A stretch of DNA of 64,000 bases from JAHQVK01 sp036788295 (GCA_036788295.1 DAIQNR010000002.1:62001-126000), one strand, 5' to 3'; positions 26,130 through 35,192 are shown, counted from the stretch's first letter. Numbers and translations are program-made. Notes: generated by a model not told the origin, from the sequence alone.

Positions 26130-27455
26130 TCAGCCGATGCCGGAGACGGCTCGGCTCTTCAGCACCTGCTCGACCCGATCTTTGTGGACCGTCTCGAAGT
26201 GATCCACGATCTCGGCGCAGAAGTCACCGGTGGTGAGGGCTCGCGCGCCCTCGAGCCGGCCGGCGAGGTCAGGGGTGACCGTCCCTTCAGAGATGGTTTT
26301 CGCCAGCGCCGCCGTGACCAGCTCGGCCGAGTCTTTCCATCCGAGGTGCTCGAAGAGCATGACCCCGCACAACAGGGCGCTCGATGGGTTGTCGTGCTCG
26401 CCCCGGCCGCTGCGCGGGAGCAGGCCGTGGGTGGTCTCGAAGATCGCGGCTTTCGCGCCGACGAAGGCGGAAGGGGCGAGACCTACGCCGCCCACCGCGG
26501 CGAGCCCGAGCGACTGCAGGAGCGCCCCGTTCGAGTTCGTGGCGGCGATGACGTCGTGGTCCGCCGTCCGAGTGATGATCTCCCGGCACATCTCCTCGAC
26601 GCTTCGGTCACGGAGCACGACCCTCCCCCGCGGGGCCTCGCCTTCATGCCGCTCCAATACCTCAGCTTCGGTGATCGTCGCGTCCCCGAACTCCTTTCGG
26701 GCGATCTCGTACCCCCAGTCCCGAAAGAAGCCCTCAGTGTGACGGAGCACGGGGCCTTGGTGGACGAAGGTCACCGAGTTGCGCTTGTTCTTGGTGGCGA
26801 AGTCCAAAGCGAGACGAAGAAGCCGCTTGGTCGCGGTGGCGCTGATCGGCTTCATGGCGATGGCCGAGTCGGGCCGCACCGGCCGGTCCGGGGCTTTGCC
26901 GAGCTCGTCGTTGATGAGGCCGATGAGTTGCCGGGCCTCCGGGGACCCCTTTTTCCACTCGAGGTCGCTCGAGACGTCTTCGGTGTGCTCCCGGAACACC
27001 CTCAAGTCCACCGGAGCGGGGGCCCGCAGGGGGCTCGGTGCCCCGTCGAGGTAGCGAATGGGCTGCACGTGCGCAAACAGGTCGAGCTTCGAACGCAGCT
27101 CGTCGTCGAGCGATTGGCAGGACCCCACAGGGCCGACGATCGGGCTCTTCAGGCAGACCTTGTACTCTTGGAGCGCCCGGACCGTATCCTCGGGGAGCCA
27201 CTCCCCGGGCCCGTACACCCCGTGGGCGCGCTCACCAGCGTAGACCTCGAACCACTCGAGCCGCTTGGCGTTCGCATAGCAGCGGTCGACCGCTCGCTCG
27301 AGCACCTCTCGGACGGCGGCCCACATCTGGGGGCTCAACCCCTCACCCAATACGAACGGCACGATCGGGTCGTCCGGCACCTGCAGTTGGCCGTTCTTGG
27401 CGACGGTGATCTTGGTTCCGCGCTTCGGAGGGCTGAGCTTCAGGTACTTTCCCAT
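26130..27455 (-). CDS. Isocitrate dehydrogenase homologue with substituted active site (probable pseudoenzyme)
   Basis: 441 residues from ATG at 27455 (MGKYLKLSPPKRG). It aligns along its whole length with NADP-isocitrate dehydrogenase (WFEVYAGERAHGVYGPGEWLP, QPIRYLDGAPSPLR, VFREHTED, HTEGFFRDWGYEIARKEFG, LLCGVMLFEHLGW). Compared with E. coli Icd by eye, Ser113 (S115), Arg119 (R121) and Arg153 (R155) remain. Arg129 is Gln131, Asn115 is Asp117, catalytic Tyr160 is Ser162, catalytic Lys230 is Gln233, and the metal ligands Asp283, Asp307 and Asp311 are Glu287, Ala311 and Ser315. The NADP determinants Lys344/Tyr345 are Arg348/Ser349. The gene is intact with normal codon use, so it appears maintained. 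Oxidative decarboxylation is unlikely; a binding or regulatory role is inferred. mdh follows it. Confidence 0.88.
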   Translation of the reverse strand: MGKYLKLSPPKRGTKITVAKNGQLQVPDDPIVPFVLGEGLSPQMWAAVREVLERAVDRCYANAKRLEWFEVYAGERAHGVYGPGEWLPEDTVRALQEYKVCLKSPIVGPVGSCQSLDDELRSKLDLFAHVQPIRYLDGAPSPLRAPAPVDLRVFREHTEDVSSDLEWKKGSPEARQLIGLINDELGKAPDRPVRPDSAIAMKPISATATKRLLRLALDFATKNKRNSVTFVHQGPVLRHTEGFFRDWGYEIARKEFGDATITEAEVLERHEGEAPRGRVVLRDRSVEEMCREIITRTADHDVIAATNSNGALLQSLGLAAVGGVGLAPSAFVGAKAAIFETTHGLLPRSGRGEHDNPSSALLCGVMLFEHLGWKDSAELVTAALAKTISEGTVTPDLAGRLEGARALTTGDFCAEIVDHFETVHKDRVEQVLKSRAVSGIG

Positions 27456-27697
27456 GGGCGAGGAGCGGTTTACCAGGTGCCGCGATTTCCGCAACCCCCG
27501 CCCCCCGGCCCGGGTTGGGGTCTGGTGCCCCCGCCTCGGGCCCGCGCCCGCTCCTTGGCCCGCGCCCGCCCAAGCGGCCAAAGGCGGTCTCCGCGGATTG
27601 GGCCTGCGGTCCATTGTCGCCCCACTGAGGACCTGGCGTCGGTCTTTGCGCGCCCGGCGCTTGCCTGAAAAGCGGGGGCTGGTCCACACCCGCCCCC
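27456..27697. promoter_or_regulatory. Divergent intergenic region with a 13-bp direct repeat
   Basis: 242 bases separate the starts of the isocitrate dehydrogenase homologue and the short acyl-CoA dehydrogenase homologue. GGCCCGCGCCCGC occurs at 27539-27551 and again at 27557-27569, a spacing of 18 bases, which could place a protein on two turns of the helix. No clear -10/-35 pair is seen. Confidence 0.3.
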
Positions 27698-28618
27698 ATG
27701 GAGTTCGCCCCGTCCCCCGACGACCGCTGGGTGCTCGACGCGGTGGCGACCGCTTGCGAGCGGTTTCGCACCGATGCGGCCGACTGGGACGCGCGCGGCC
27801 TCATCGACCCGGCGGCGCTCGGCCTGGCCGCAGAGCTCGGGCTCGGCGCGTTGTTCCTCGCCGAGAGCCGAGGGGGCGTGCCTCCGGCGGTGGGGCTTCT
27901 CGCGCTGGCCGAGGTGGCCGAGCGGAGCGCCGCGCTCGCCGCTCGGATCGCGGTGCACGCCGCGGTCGTCGCTCCGTGGCTGGCGGGCGGTTCGGAGCCT
28001 CCTCCTTCGGACGGATCGTGGTCGGGTCTCGTGTTCGGACCGGGGGGTTTCGGGATCGGCCTCGATGCGGAGCGGGTCTTCGTGCTCTCAGAGGAGCGGT
28101 TTCGGGGCGGCGGGGCCTTCGCGGCGCTCGACGGTCTCGGGCTGCGGGGAGCGGGTCTCGGTCGCATGCACCCGCCGCTCTCCTTGCCCGATCCGAACGA
28201 CCCCAGGCTGTCGATCTTGCGGCTCGCGGTCGCCGCGGTGGCCGTCGGGGCGGGGCGGGCGGCGGTGACGGCGGCGAAGGACCACGCCTTGGGCAGAAAG
28301 CAGTTCGGCCGGCCGATCGCCGATTTCCAGGCGGTGCAGTGGATGTTGGCCGACGCCGCCACCGAGGTGGAAGCGGCGCAGCTGCTCGTGGTGGCCGGCG
28401 GTCTCGAGGGCGGCGGAGACGGCCGCGCTGCGCTCGCCTTTGCGACCGAGGCGGCCCACCACGCTGCCCACGCCGCCATCCAAATCCACGGCGGCTCCGG
28501 CTTCGTGCGGGACTTCCCCGTGGAGCGGCTCGCCCGAGATGCGCGGACTCTGGGCGTCTTGTTCGGCCCGCTCGACGACGTGCGGCACGAGATCGGCGCT
28601 CGGTGCGCTGGTCGTTGA
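27698..28618 (+). CDS. Short acyl-CoA dehydrogenase-like protein lacking the usual catalytic acid
   Basis: 306 residues, about 75 fewer than typical acyl-CoA dehydrogenases. The N-terminal helical domain is recognisable (LGLAAELGLGALFLAESRGG), but the middle beta-domain is shrunk to about 70 residues and lacks the usual TEP..S..FAD motif. The C-terminal domain is well kept: DHALGRKQFGRPIADFQAVQ, QIHGGSGFVRDFPVERLARDAR. The segment that normally carries the catalytic acid (IYEGTSQ or IADGPDE) reads LGVLFGPLDDV, with no acid at the equivalent place. Similar degenerate ACADs occur as heterodimer partners in steroid degradation (FadE pairs), so a partner-dependent or non-catalytic role is possible; no steroid genes are nearby. 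Confidence 0.85.
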   Translation: MEFAPSPDDRWVLDAVATACERFRTDAADWDARGLIDPAALGLAAELGLGALFLAESRGGVPPAVGLLALAEVAERSAALAARIAVHAAVVAPWLAGGSEPPPSDGSWSGLVFGPGGFGIGLDAERVFVLSEERFRGGGAFAALDGLGLRGAGLGRMHPPLSLPDPNDPRLSILRLAVAAVAVGAGRAAVTAAKDHALGRKQFGRPIADFQAVQWMLADAATEVEAAQLLVVAGGLEGGGDGRAALAFATEAAHHAAHAAIQIHGGSGFVRDFPVERLARDARTLGVLFGPLDDVRHEIGARCAGR

Positions 28619-28724
28619 GCTTCCGCTGAGGCCTCTGGGTTGCCCCCGCTGGGGCATCCCTCGGTCTTCGTCGCGGAGGTCTTTTGCTTTTGACCCGGAC
28701 CCATAGAGCCGGGCTCCTCGCCGC

Positions 28725-30143
28725 GTGCCCGCTGCCATCGTTTGGTTCCGTGATGACTCGAGGCTCGACGACCACCTCGCGCTCGCCGCCGCGCTCGACT
28801 TCATCGCTCGGGGAGAAGCGCCTGCGGGCGGGTCCGGCCCGGTCGAGGCCCAGGCCGCCCTCGTCACGGTGCTCGACCCGCGGCGGTGGGATGTCGGCTT
28901 TCACGGCTTGCCCCGCCTCGGACCAGCCCGCGCTCGGTTCTGGATGGAGAGCATCGCCGCGCTCCGGTCGGCGGTTCGGGCCCGCGGAGGCGAGCTGCTA
29001 GTGCGGGTGGGCCGGGCCGAAAAGGAGCTGACCGATCTCGCGCGCACCCTCGGGGCGACGCGCGTGTTCGTCGAGGCGCACGTCGCTTGCGACGAGGTCG
29101 CCGAAGAATCGCGGGTCGAAGCCGCGCTGGCCTCGATCGGCGCCCGCCTCGAGCGCTGCCCGGGGCGAACGCTGTACCCCCCCTCCGCCCTCCCGTTTCC
29201 CGGCGACCGCCTCCCGGAGAGCTTCTCGCAGTTTCGCCGGCGGGTGGAGTCGGGGGCAGCGCCGGCGGCTCCGAGGGACGCGCCGGCTCGCCTGCCGCCG
29301 CCACCGCCGGTCGGGCCCGGCGACATCCCCGACCCGGCCTCGCTCGCGTCGGGGGACCAGTCCGGGGCGATCATCGAGTTTTCGGGGGGCGAGGCGGCGG
29401 GCCGAGCTCGGCTCGAGGCGTGGGCGTTCGAGGCGGACGCGCTCGGCCGGTACCACGAGACCCGAAACGGGATGCTCCACGCGAACGACAGCTCGAAGCT
29501 CTCGCCCTGGCTCGCCCACGGGTGCTTGTCGCCCCGGCGCGTGGTCAGCGAGGTGCGGCGCTACGAGCGCGAGCGGGGGGCGAGCAAATCCACCTACTGG
29601 CTGCTGTTCGAGCTGCTGTGGCGGGATTACTTCCAGCTGCTCGCGCTCGGGGCCGGAGCGCGTCTGTTTCAGCGGTCGGGGATGGCTCGCCGCCGCATCC
29701 CAGCCGCGCTCGACCGTCGGCGCTTCGACGCCTGGAGGGAGGGCCGGACCGGGTTCTCGTTGGTGGACGCCGGCATGCGCGAGCTCGCGCAGACCGGGTT
29801 TCTCTCCAACCGCGCCAGGCAGAACGTCGCATCTTTTCTCGCCAAGACGCTCGGGCTCGATTGGCGGCTGGGCGCGGCTTGGTTCGAAGCCACGCTCGTG
29901 GACTACGATCCGGCCAGCAACTGGGGAAACTGGCAGTACGCGGCGGGGGTGGGCACCGACCCGAGGGATAGGGTGTTCGACGTGGTGAAGCAGGCGTTCG
30001 ACTACGATCCGGAGGGCGACTACGTCCGGCGTTTCGTCCCCGAGCTCGCCGCGCTCGAGGGGGGCGAAGTCCACCTTCCTTGGCGAGCCTCCGTGGAAAG
30101 CTATCCGAGGCCGATGGTTCCTCCGGGTCGGAGGTGGCGATGA
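28725..30143 (+). CDS. DASH-type cryptochrome/photolyase
   Basis: 472 residues from GTG at 28725. The N-terminal alpha/beta photolyase domain (AAIVWFRDDSRLDDHLAL, residues 3-20; ESFSQFRRRVE) is followed by the FAD-binding helical domain (about 235-472). DASH signatures are SSKLSPWLAHGCLSPR, the repeated TGFSLVDAGMRELAQTGFLS in two overlapping pieces, SNRARQNVASFLAKTLGLDW and DYDPASNWGNWQYAAGVG. DASH proteins repair cyclobutane pyrimidine dimers, best in single-stranded DNA, and bind folate as antenna. A Trp-rich electron-transfer chain is consistent with the conserved Trp residues in SNWGNW. The following uncharacterised gene is on the same strand about 100 bases on. Confidence 0.93.
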   Translation: MPAAIVWFRDDSRLDDHLALAAALDFIARGEAPAGGSGPVEAQAALVTVLDPRRWDVGFHGLPRLGPARARFWMESIAALRSAVRARGGELLVRVGRAEKELTDLARTLGATRVFVEAHVACDEVAEESRVEAALASIGARLERCPGRTLYPPSALPFPGDRLPESFSQFRRRVESGAAPAAPRDAPARLPPPPPVGPGDIPDPASLASGDQSGAIIEFSGGEAAGRARLEAWAFEADALGRYHETRNGMLHANDSSKLSPWLAHGCLSPRRVVSEVRRYERERGASKSTYWLLFELLWRDYFQLLALGAGARLFQRSGMARRRIPAALDRRRFDAWREGRTGFSLVDAGMRELAQTGFLSNRARQNVASFLAKTLGLDWRLGAAWFEATLVDYDPASNWGNWQYAAGVGTDPRDRVFDVVKQAFDYDPEGDYVRRFVPELAALEGGEVHLPWRASVESYPRPMVPPGRRWR

Positions 30144-30241
30144 GTCCCCGCAGCTCCGCGTTCTGTCGGGGAGAACCCTCCAAGAAGCGCACCGCGACTG
30201 CGACCTTGCGTCGCTCCGTTCGGGCCGGCTATGGCCCGCAC

Positions 30242-31693
30242 ATGTCGGATGACGCGCTCCGGCAGGTGCTCGCCCACCACGGCTACCTCCTGCGGTACCA
30301 CGAGCACACCTGGACCGAGTGCCTCATCACCGGTCAGGGAGAATCCTACGCCGGTCGAGGCCTCGACCGTGAGCAAGCCCTGGCCGACGCTCTCGGCCGG
30401 CTCTGCCCGTCTCGGCTGGCCCGGTCGCTGCTCGACGCGGCGGTTCGAGTGGAGTCCGACGTCGCCCTCGACGAAGAGAGCACGCCGGTGGAGCCGTTTC
30501 GCTGCGAAGGAGGGCGCATCGACCGGGGCCGGATTCCGCCGGCCGCTCCCGCCCGGCCCTTGCCGCTCGCGACGCGCGCTCCGAGCCCCCGAGCGCTGGA
30601 CCATGGGGGCGCGCTCGACGAGCTGTCGATTCTGGCCGACCGGGTGGAGGAGTGCCGGGTCGAGCTCGCGTGGAGCACCGCGCCCCGGCAGCGACTCGCC
30701 ATCTTGGCCTGGATTTGCGAGGCCCGAAGCCACACCGACGTGTTCCCCGAGGACCAGGAAGTGCGAGAGGCGGTGGCCCGGGTCAGCCGGCAGCTCACGG
30801 AGATCGGAAAGGCGTACTGGCCGGGGTCGGTGACAGCCCTACAGCTGCAGATGCAGCCTTCGGATCTTCCTCGCCACCTGCTCGGGGAGACCCCCGCGAC
30901 TTGGGCCCGGGCGGCGGAGCTGGCCGAAAGGGCGCTCGACCAGCTCGAGCAAGCCGACGAGCGCCGCGGCCAGGACCCCTACGGCTGGGGCGACTACGGG
31001 GCGCTTTCCCCGGAGCCGGTGGAGCCGCAGGCGATCCTGCGCGGCCTCGTCGACGCGGTCGAGACCTCGTGGGGGCCGCTCGATCGCTACGCGGAGCCTC
31101 GAAATCCTGAAGACCTCCCCGATCCCCCGCTCTACCAGCAATGGGTCCGGGAACTGCGCTGGGTCCGAGGCCAGGACGTGGACCCGGACGCTTGGGCCAG
31201 GGTGATGGGCCGGCTCCGGTGGTGGTCCTGCCGTCGAAACGGCCCGGTTCAGGTCGAGGGCCGGGAGCTCGAGCCGGGATTTCGCCCGGAGCGCCCGTGG
31301 GCCAACCTGCTCGAGCGGGAGGGGCGAGACTGCCCCGGCTTTCACTTGCCTGACGCCATGCTGCGCCGGGTCAGGGACCGTTTTGCCGACAAGCGGCTGC
31401 TCGTGGTGGGGCGACGGCGGGATCCGGTCGAGCAGGGGGAGCTCACCGAGGCCCTCCCCGAGGCCCGGTTCGAGTGGCGGATCCTCGAACCAGACCTGCT
31501 CGAGACCTTGCCCTCCGTCATCGAGGAGGCCGGCTACGACGCGGTCTTGAGCGCGGTCGGCCTACAGGTGCCGAGCGCCGACATCGCGCTCGCCCGCGCC
31601 TGCAGGAAGGCCGGGGTCTTCTATGCCCGGGCGCACCGTGGGCAGCCGGTGGCTTGCATTCGAGGCTTGGCCCGGCTCGCCGCCTCCGCTTGA
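30242..31693 (+). CDS. Uncharacterised protein with possible DUF2325-like C-terminus
   Basis: 483 residues from ATG at 30242 (MSDDALRQVLAHHGYLLRYH). Upstream in-frame sequence is low in family-like features. The N-terminal 70 residues have a small alpha/beta segment (ECLITGQGESYAGRGLDREQ), followed by a long acidic, Trp-rich helical middle. The last 100 residues (RLLVVGRRRDPVEQGELTEALP, FEWRILEPDLLETLP, YDAVLSAVGLQVPSADIALARACRKAG) look like a Rossmann-type domain reminiscent of DUF2325. I do not recognise the full protein and do not assign a function. It is followed 30 bases later by a NUDIX hydrolase on the same strand. Confidence 0.75.
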   Translation: MSDDALRQVLAHHGYLLRYHEHTWTECLITGQGESYAGRGLDREQALADALGRLCPSRLARSLLDAAVRVESDVALDEESTPVEPFRCEGGRIDRGRIPPAAPARPLPLATRAPSPRALDHGGALDELSILADRVEECRVELAWSTAPRQRLAILAWICEARSHTDVFPEDQEVREAVARVSRQLTEIGKAYWPGSVTALQLQMQPSDLPRHLLGETPATWARAAELAERALDQLEQADERRGQDPYGWGDYGALSPEPVEPQAILRGLVDAVETSWGPLDRYAEPRNPEDLPDPPLYQQWVRELRWVRGQDVDPDAWARVMGRLRWWSCRRNGPVQVEGRELEPGFRPERPWANLLEREGRDCPGFHLPDAMLRRVRDRFADKRLLVVGRRRDPVEQGELTEALPEARFEWRILEPDLLETLPSVIEEAGYDAVLSAVGLQVPSADIALARACRKAGVFYARAHRGQPVACIRGLARLAASA

Positions 31694-31723
31694 CCGCCCG
31701 CTTTGGGGCCGGGACGGTGGCCC

Positions 31724-32536
31724 GTGGTGTTCACGAGCCCCGGCACCCCGGCCGATCTCCGCCCCCGCGACGCGAGCACCGTTGTGGTGCTCCGGGACGC
31801 CGACCAGGGACCGGAGCTCCTCCTGGTCGAGCGCCACCCAGGGACCCGGTTCATGCGTCGGGCCTCGGTGTTCCCTGGCGGCCAGCTCGACCCCGAAGAC
31901 CGAAGGGTGCCGGTGAGGCCCAGCCTCGAGCTCGGTCGCCAGCAGCCCTCCCCCGGGCGAACGTGGACGGAAGCGGACCGCCGCGCCGCAGTGGCGGCCG
32001 CGGCCCGGGAGCTGTGCGAGGAGTCGGGGCTCCGAGTGGGCGGCGTCGCCGACGACTCGGGGTGCTCCTTCCCCGAGCGACTGGCCGAGGCCGGCGGGCT
32101 CGCCAGCGACGCGTTCGTCTATTTTGCCCACTGGATCACGCCGAGCGCGGAGCGACGGCGCTACGACACTCGGTTCTTTCTGGCCCGGCTGCCTCCCGGG
32201 CAGGTGGCGCGACCGGATCTGCAGGAGACGGTCGCGGCCCGGTGGAGGACGGCGCGGGCCGCGCTCGCGGACCCGCAGCTGTGGCTCGCGCCGCCCACCC
32301 GCCGCGTCTTGGAAGAGCTGGCCCAGTTCTCCGACGTCGAGGCCGCGCTCGACGCGGCGCGGTCGAGGCTGGTGGCGCCGATCCTGCCCCGGCTCGAGCG
32401 AAGGGAGAACGGGCTGCTCGTGCATCTGCCGTGGTCTCCCCGCTACGACGAGCTCCCCGGGGAAGGCTGCCCGATGCCCGAGGACGCTCCGGACCGGTTG
32501 TTCTCGCCCGTCCTCTCGGTGCAGCTGCCGGCTTAA
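31724..32536 (+). CDS. NUDIX hydrolase family protein
   Basis: 270 residues from GTG at 31724 (GTG 31727 also possible). DASTVVVLRDADQGPELLLVERHP and FPGGQLDPED begin the NUDIX fold, and AAARELCEESGLRV gives the REx2EExG core of the NUDIX box. The spacing between GG and the RELxEE motif is enlarged by an insert of about 30 residues, as in the NUDT19/RP2-like branch that hydrolyses CoA and acyl-CoA. The C-terminal 100 residues are helical (LAPPTRRVLEELAQFSDVEAALDAA). Since two acyl-CoA dehydrogenase homologues lie nearby, CoA-ester hydrolysis is a reasonable but unproven guess. Confidence 0.87.
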   Translation: MVFTSPGTPADLRPRDASTVVVLRDADQGPELLLVERHPGTRFMRRASVFPGGQLDPEDRRVPVRPSLELGRQQPSPGRTWTEADRRAAVAAAARELCEESGLRVGGVADDSGCSFPERLAEAGGLASDAFVYFAHWITPSAERRRYDTRFFLARLPPGQVARPDLQETVAARWRTARAALADPQLWLAPPTRRVLEELAQFSDVEAALDAARSRLVAPILPRLERRENGLLVHLPWSPRYDELPGEGCPMPEDAPDRLFSPVLSVQLPA

Positions 32537-32539
32537 AGG

Positions 32540-33091
32540 TTATTCCGATTCAGCAAAACCCTCGGCGACCGAGGAGGTGGTCGAGGTCTCGGCATCGAGC
32601 CGGCTCACCCGCAGCGCCAGCGAGTTTTGGCACGCTGGGTCGGCGGCGGCGGTCGATTCCAGCAGCTGACGGGTGCCCTCGAGATCACCTCCGGCCCGAA
32701 GCGCCCGGGCCGCGTTTTCGTAGGCGAGGCAGCGGCCGGTGATCGACACCCGGAGCGCCGCTTTCGCCGCGACGGTGGAGCTCAGCGCCTCGGCTGCGGC
32801 CAAAAACGTGCGGGACGCCAGCTCGAGCTCGCCCCGGCTGTAGGCCCGGGTCGCCGTCGCCCACCGGGCCTCCGCCTCGCTCCATCCCTCCGGGCGAACG
32901 TTCGGGGGCAGCAGGGGGAGCCGGTTCCAGACGAGCGGGAGCGCGGGCGGCCCGAGGACCTTCGTGCCTGCGTCGGGGGGAGCTTCGGCCTCGGTCTGGG
33001 CGCAGCCGAAGAGCGCCGCCGCGAGCCCGAGGCGAAGAGCCCACTTCGAGGCGGCGGCAGAACCAGGGTTTTGGGGATGGGGCCGCGTCAC
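32540..33091 (-). CDS. Hypothetical lipoprotein
   Basis: 183 residues from GTG at 33091. A lipoprotein signal (WALRLGLAAALFGC, Cys near 30) is followed by a Pro-rich stretch and a helical region (EARWATATRAYSRGELELASRTFLAAAEAL, RCLAYENAARALRAGGDLEGTRQLLE) that resembles two or three degenerate TPR-like helical pairs. It is convergent with the NUDIX gene, 3 bases between stops. It is likely an outer-membrane or periplasmic lipoprotein of Myxococcota; no function is assigned. Confidence 0.78.
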   Translation of the reverse strand: MTRPHPQNPGSAAASKWALRLGLAAALFGCAQTEAEAPPDAGTKVLGPPALPLVWNRLPLLPPNVRPEGWSEAEARWATATRAYSRGELELASRTFLAAAEALSSTVAAKAALRVSITGRCLAYENAARALRAGGDLEGTRQLLESTAAADPACQNSLALRVSRLDAETSTTSSVAEGFAESE

Positions 33092-33197
33092 CGGCTGGAG
33101 GCTGCCAGCCGCGGAGGCGGCGGGGAAGGCCGGTCAGGCCCGCGCCGCCGCCGGCCCAAAGAGGGACCGGGCGGCGGCAGAGCGGGGGCATTCGCGG

Positions 33198-34099
33198 TCA
33201 GCGGGCGGTGAAGCAGAACGCGTTCGAGGCCCTCCGTTCGGAGTCGTTGATGAAGATGGCGAGCTGCTGCATCATCATCGCGTTGCTCAGGCACAGGCCG
33301 AAGCGCACCCTGTACTCATCGGCACCCGCTCCCGCTTCCCGCATGGCGGTATCAAACGTGTCGGTCTCGTTGCCCTGGGCGTTCAGGAACCGGACGCCCT
33401 GAGTGTAGAGGGACGCGGGAAGGCCATTCGGTGCATAGACGCTCGCTGCGAATCGCTGCACGTTGCCGTTGTCGCAGGCGGGCGACGTCTCCGGATTTCC
33501 GGTGGGCTCCACGTTGAAGAGGATCGGGCCGTTCATGCCCCGCATGTGCGCGGTGGTCCGGTCGCAGGTCTGGGTCACGACCTCAGGGGCGGCGCACTGG
33601 TTGAACGTGTTCTCCATCGCCCTTGGATCGCACAGCTGCCCGTTCGAGAAGCATCCGTCGGCGCCGGCGTTGTCGCATTGGGNNNNNNNNNNNNNNNNNN
33701 NNNNNNNNNNNNNNNNNNNNNNNNNNNNNNNNNNNNNNNNNNNNNNNNNNNNNNNNNNNNNNNNNNNNNNNNNNNNNNNNNNCCGGTCGGGTCGCCGCAG
33801 GTGCCGTCGGGGCGGCAGACGGACGGCTCGAGGCAGCTGCCCTCGACGCCGGCGCTCGGGGGGGTGCAGACGCAAACCGCCGGAGCAAGCGTGTTGGCGC
33901 TGTCGTTGTTGCACCGGTTCAGCTGGGCGCCGCAGACCGCGTCGCTGGTGCAGGCGGAGACGCAGGCCCCGCTCCGGAAGTCGCAGATGAGCCCGTCGCC
34001 GCAGTCGGCGTCGATCGAGCACGGGCCGTCGTCGTCGCCGCAGGCGGACGCGAGTGGCAAACACAGAGCGAGGCCGAGGGCCATGTTGAATCTCTTCAT
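33198..34099 (-). CDS. Cys-rich lipoprotein (contains assembly gap)
   Basis: The start ATG at 34099 follows GGAGGAACGACA, a near-perfect ribosome-binding site. The signal MKRFNMALGLALCLPLASAC is lipidated at Cys20. A Cys-rich region follows with pairs such as CSIDADCGDGLICDFRSGAC and CGAQLNRCNND, similar to disulfide-rich repeats of myxobacterial surface lipoproteins. After the 100-N gap the frame continues with QCDNAGADGCFSNGQLCD and a domain of about 130 residues (PILFNVEPTGNPETSPACDN ... NAFCFTAR). The frame linkage across the gap is assumed. Related in style to the two giant Cys-rich lipoproteins encoded nearby on the other strand. Function unknown. Confidence 0.75.
33683..33782. other. 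Assembly gap of 100 N
   Basis: The third fixed-length gap, inside the Cys-rich lipoprotein gene. The encoded Cys-rich repeats on its left-hand protein side suggest missing repeated sequence, but the number of missing residues cannot be known. Confidence 0.9.
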
Positions 34100-34282
34100 T
34101 GTCGTTCCTCCAATACCAGGCGGGGCAGCAACCGGGCGCTTTTCTCGGCGCGCCGCTCGTCCCCGGAACGACGGTTCGACGCGATGCGACGGCGGAAGTC
34201 AAAGGGGACTCTTCGACCGCGGCTCGGCAGTCGTCCTGTGATGGCGCGCACGTTCGATTCGTCCGCAATGACAAACGATCGT

Positions 34283-35107
34283 TCAATCGAGAAAGAAGTC
34301 CTCCACCAGCTCTTGGGTGGGATCCACCGCATACTTGTCGAAGTCCTCGACCCCTTCCTCCCGCAGAACCTCTTCGTCCACGAAGAAGTTCCCGGTCGTG
34401 CTCCGCGCCGGACGGCACAGGATGGCGTGGGCGGCGTCGGCCACGATCGCCGGGACTCGGGACTGGCGCATCATCTGCTCCCCGCCGAGCAGGTTCTTCA
34501 CCGCCGCGGTGGCGATCGCGGTCCGAGGCCACAGGGCGTTGACCGCGATGCCGTCGTCCTCGAACTCCGCGGCCATCCCGAGCACGCACATGCTCATCCC
34601 GTACTTGGCCATGGTGTACGCGACGTGGTGCCGAAACCACTTGGGTTTCATGCTCAGCGGTGGGGAGTTCATGAGCACGTGCGGGTTGTCGGCCTGGCGG
34701 AGGTGCGGAATGCACGCCTGGGTGAGGCAGAAGGTCCCCCGAGCGTTCACTTGGTGCATCAGGTCGTAGCGCTTCATCGGCGTCGATTCGGTGCCGGTCA
34801 GCATGATGGCGCTCGCGTTGTTGATGCAGGCGTCGATCCCGCCGAAGGCCTCCACCGTGGCGGCCACCGCCGCCGCGACCGCCGCTTCGTCCCGGACGTC
34901 GCACACGAGCGGAAGGGCCTCGCCGCCGGCCGCTCGCACCTCCTCCGCGGCGGAGTGAATGGTCCCCGGCAGCCGCGGGTGGGGTTCGGTCGTCTTCGCG
35001 AGCAGGGCGACCCGGGCCCCGTCCATCGCGAAGCGCTTCGCCATCTCGAGGCCGATGCCCCTGCTGGCGCCGCTGATGATGATCGACTTTCCCGACAGAC
35101 TCCCCAT
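34283..35107 (-). CDS. Short-chain dehydrogenase/reductase, HSDL2-like
   Basis: 274 residues from ATG at 35107 (MGSLSGKSIIISGASRGIGL). Classical SDR features are GASRGIG for cofactor binding, INNASAIM (NNAG equivalent), a Ser in MNSPPLSMKPKW and the catalytic YTMAK. The Arg/Lys after the glycine motif (GASRGIGLEMAKRF) suggests NADP(H) preference. NSPPLSMKP and the following NALWPRTAIATAAVKNLLGG are typical of the HSDL2/SDR branch linked to lipid metabolism. Substrate unknown. It is divergently placed from the giant lipoprotein gene, the two starts being 86 bases apart, so they may share a control region. Confidence 0.92.
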   Translation of the reverse strand: MGSLSGKSIIISGASRGIGLEMAKRFAMDGARVALLAKTTEPHPRLPGTIHSAAEEVRAAGGEALPLVCDVRDEAAVAAAVAATVEAFGGIDACINNASAIMLTGTESTPMKRYDLMHQVNARGTFCLTQACIPHLRQADNPHVLMNSPPLSMKPKWFRHHVAYTMAKYGMSMCVLGMAAEFEDDGIAVNALWPRTAIATAAVKNLLGGEQMMRQSRVPAIVADAAHAILCRPARSTTGNFFVDEEVLREEGVEDFDKYAVDPTQELVEDFFLD

Positions 35108-35192
35108 CGGTCCGGAATACCACCGACCGACCGGCGACGAAAGCAGGGTGCCGGCCGAGCGCCGAGGCTGGTACACCCCCCGGAGCCTCGCC

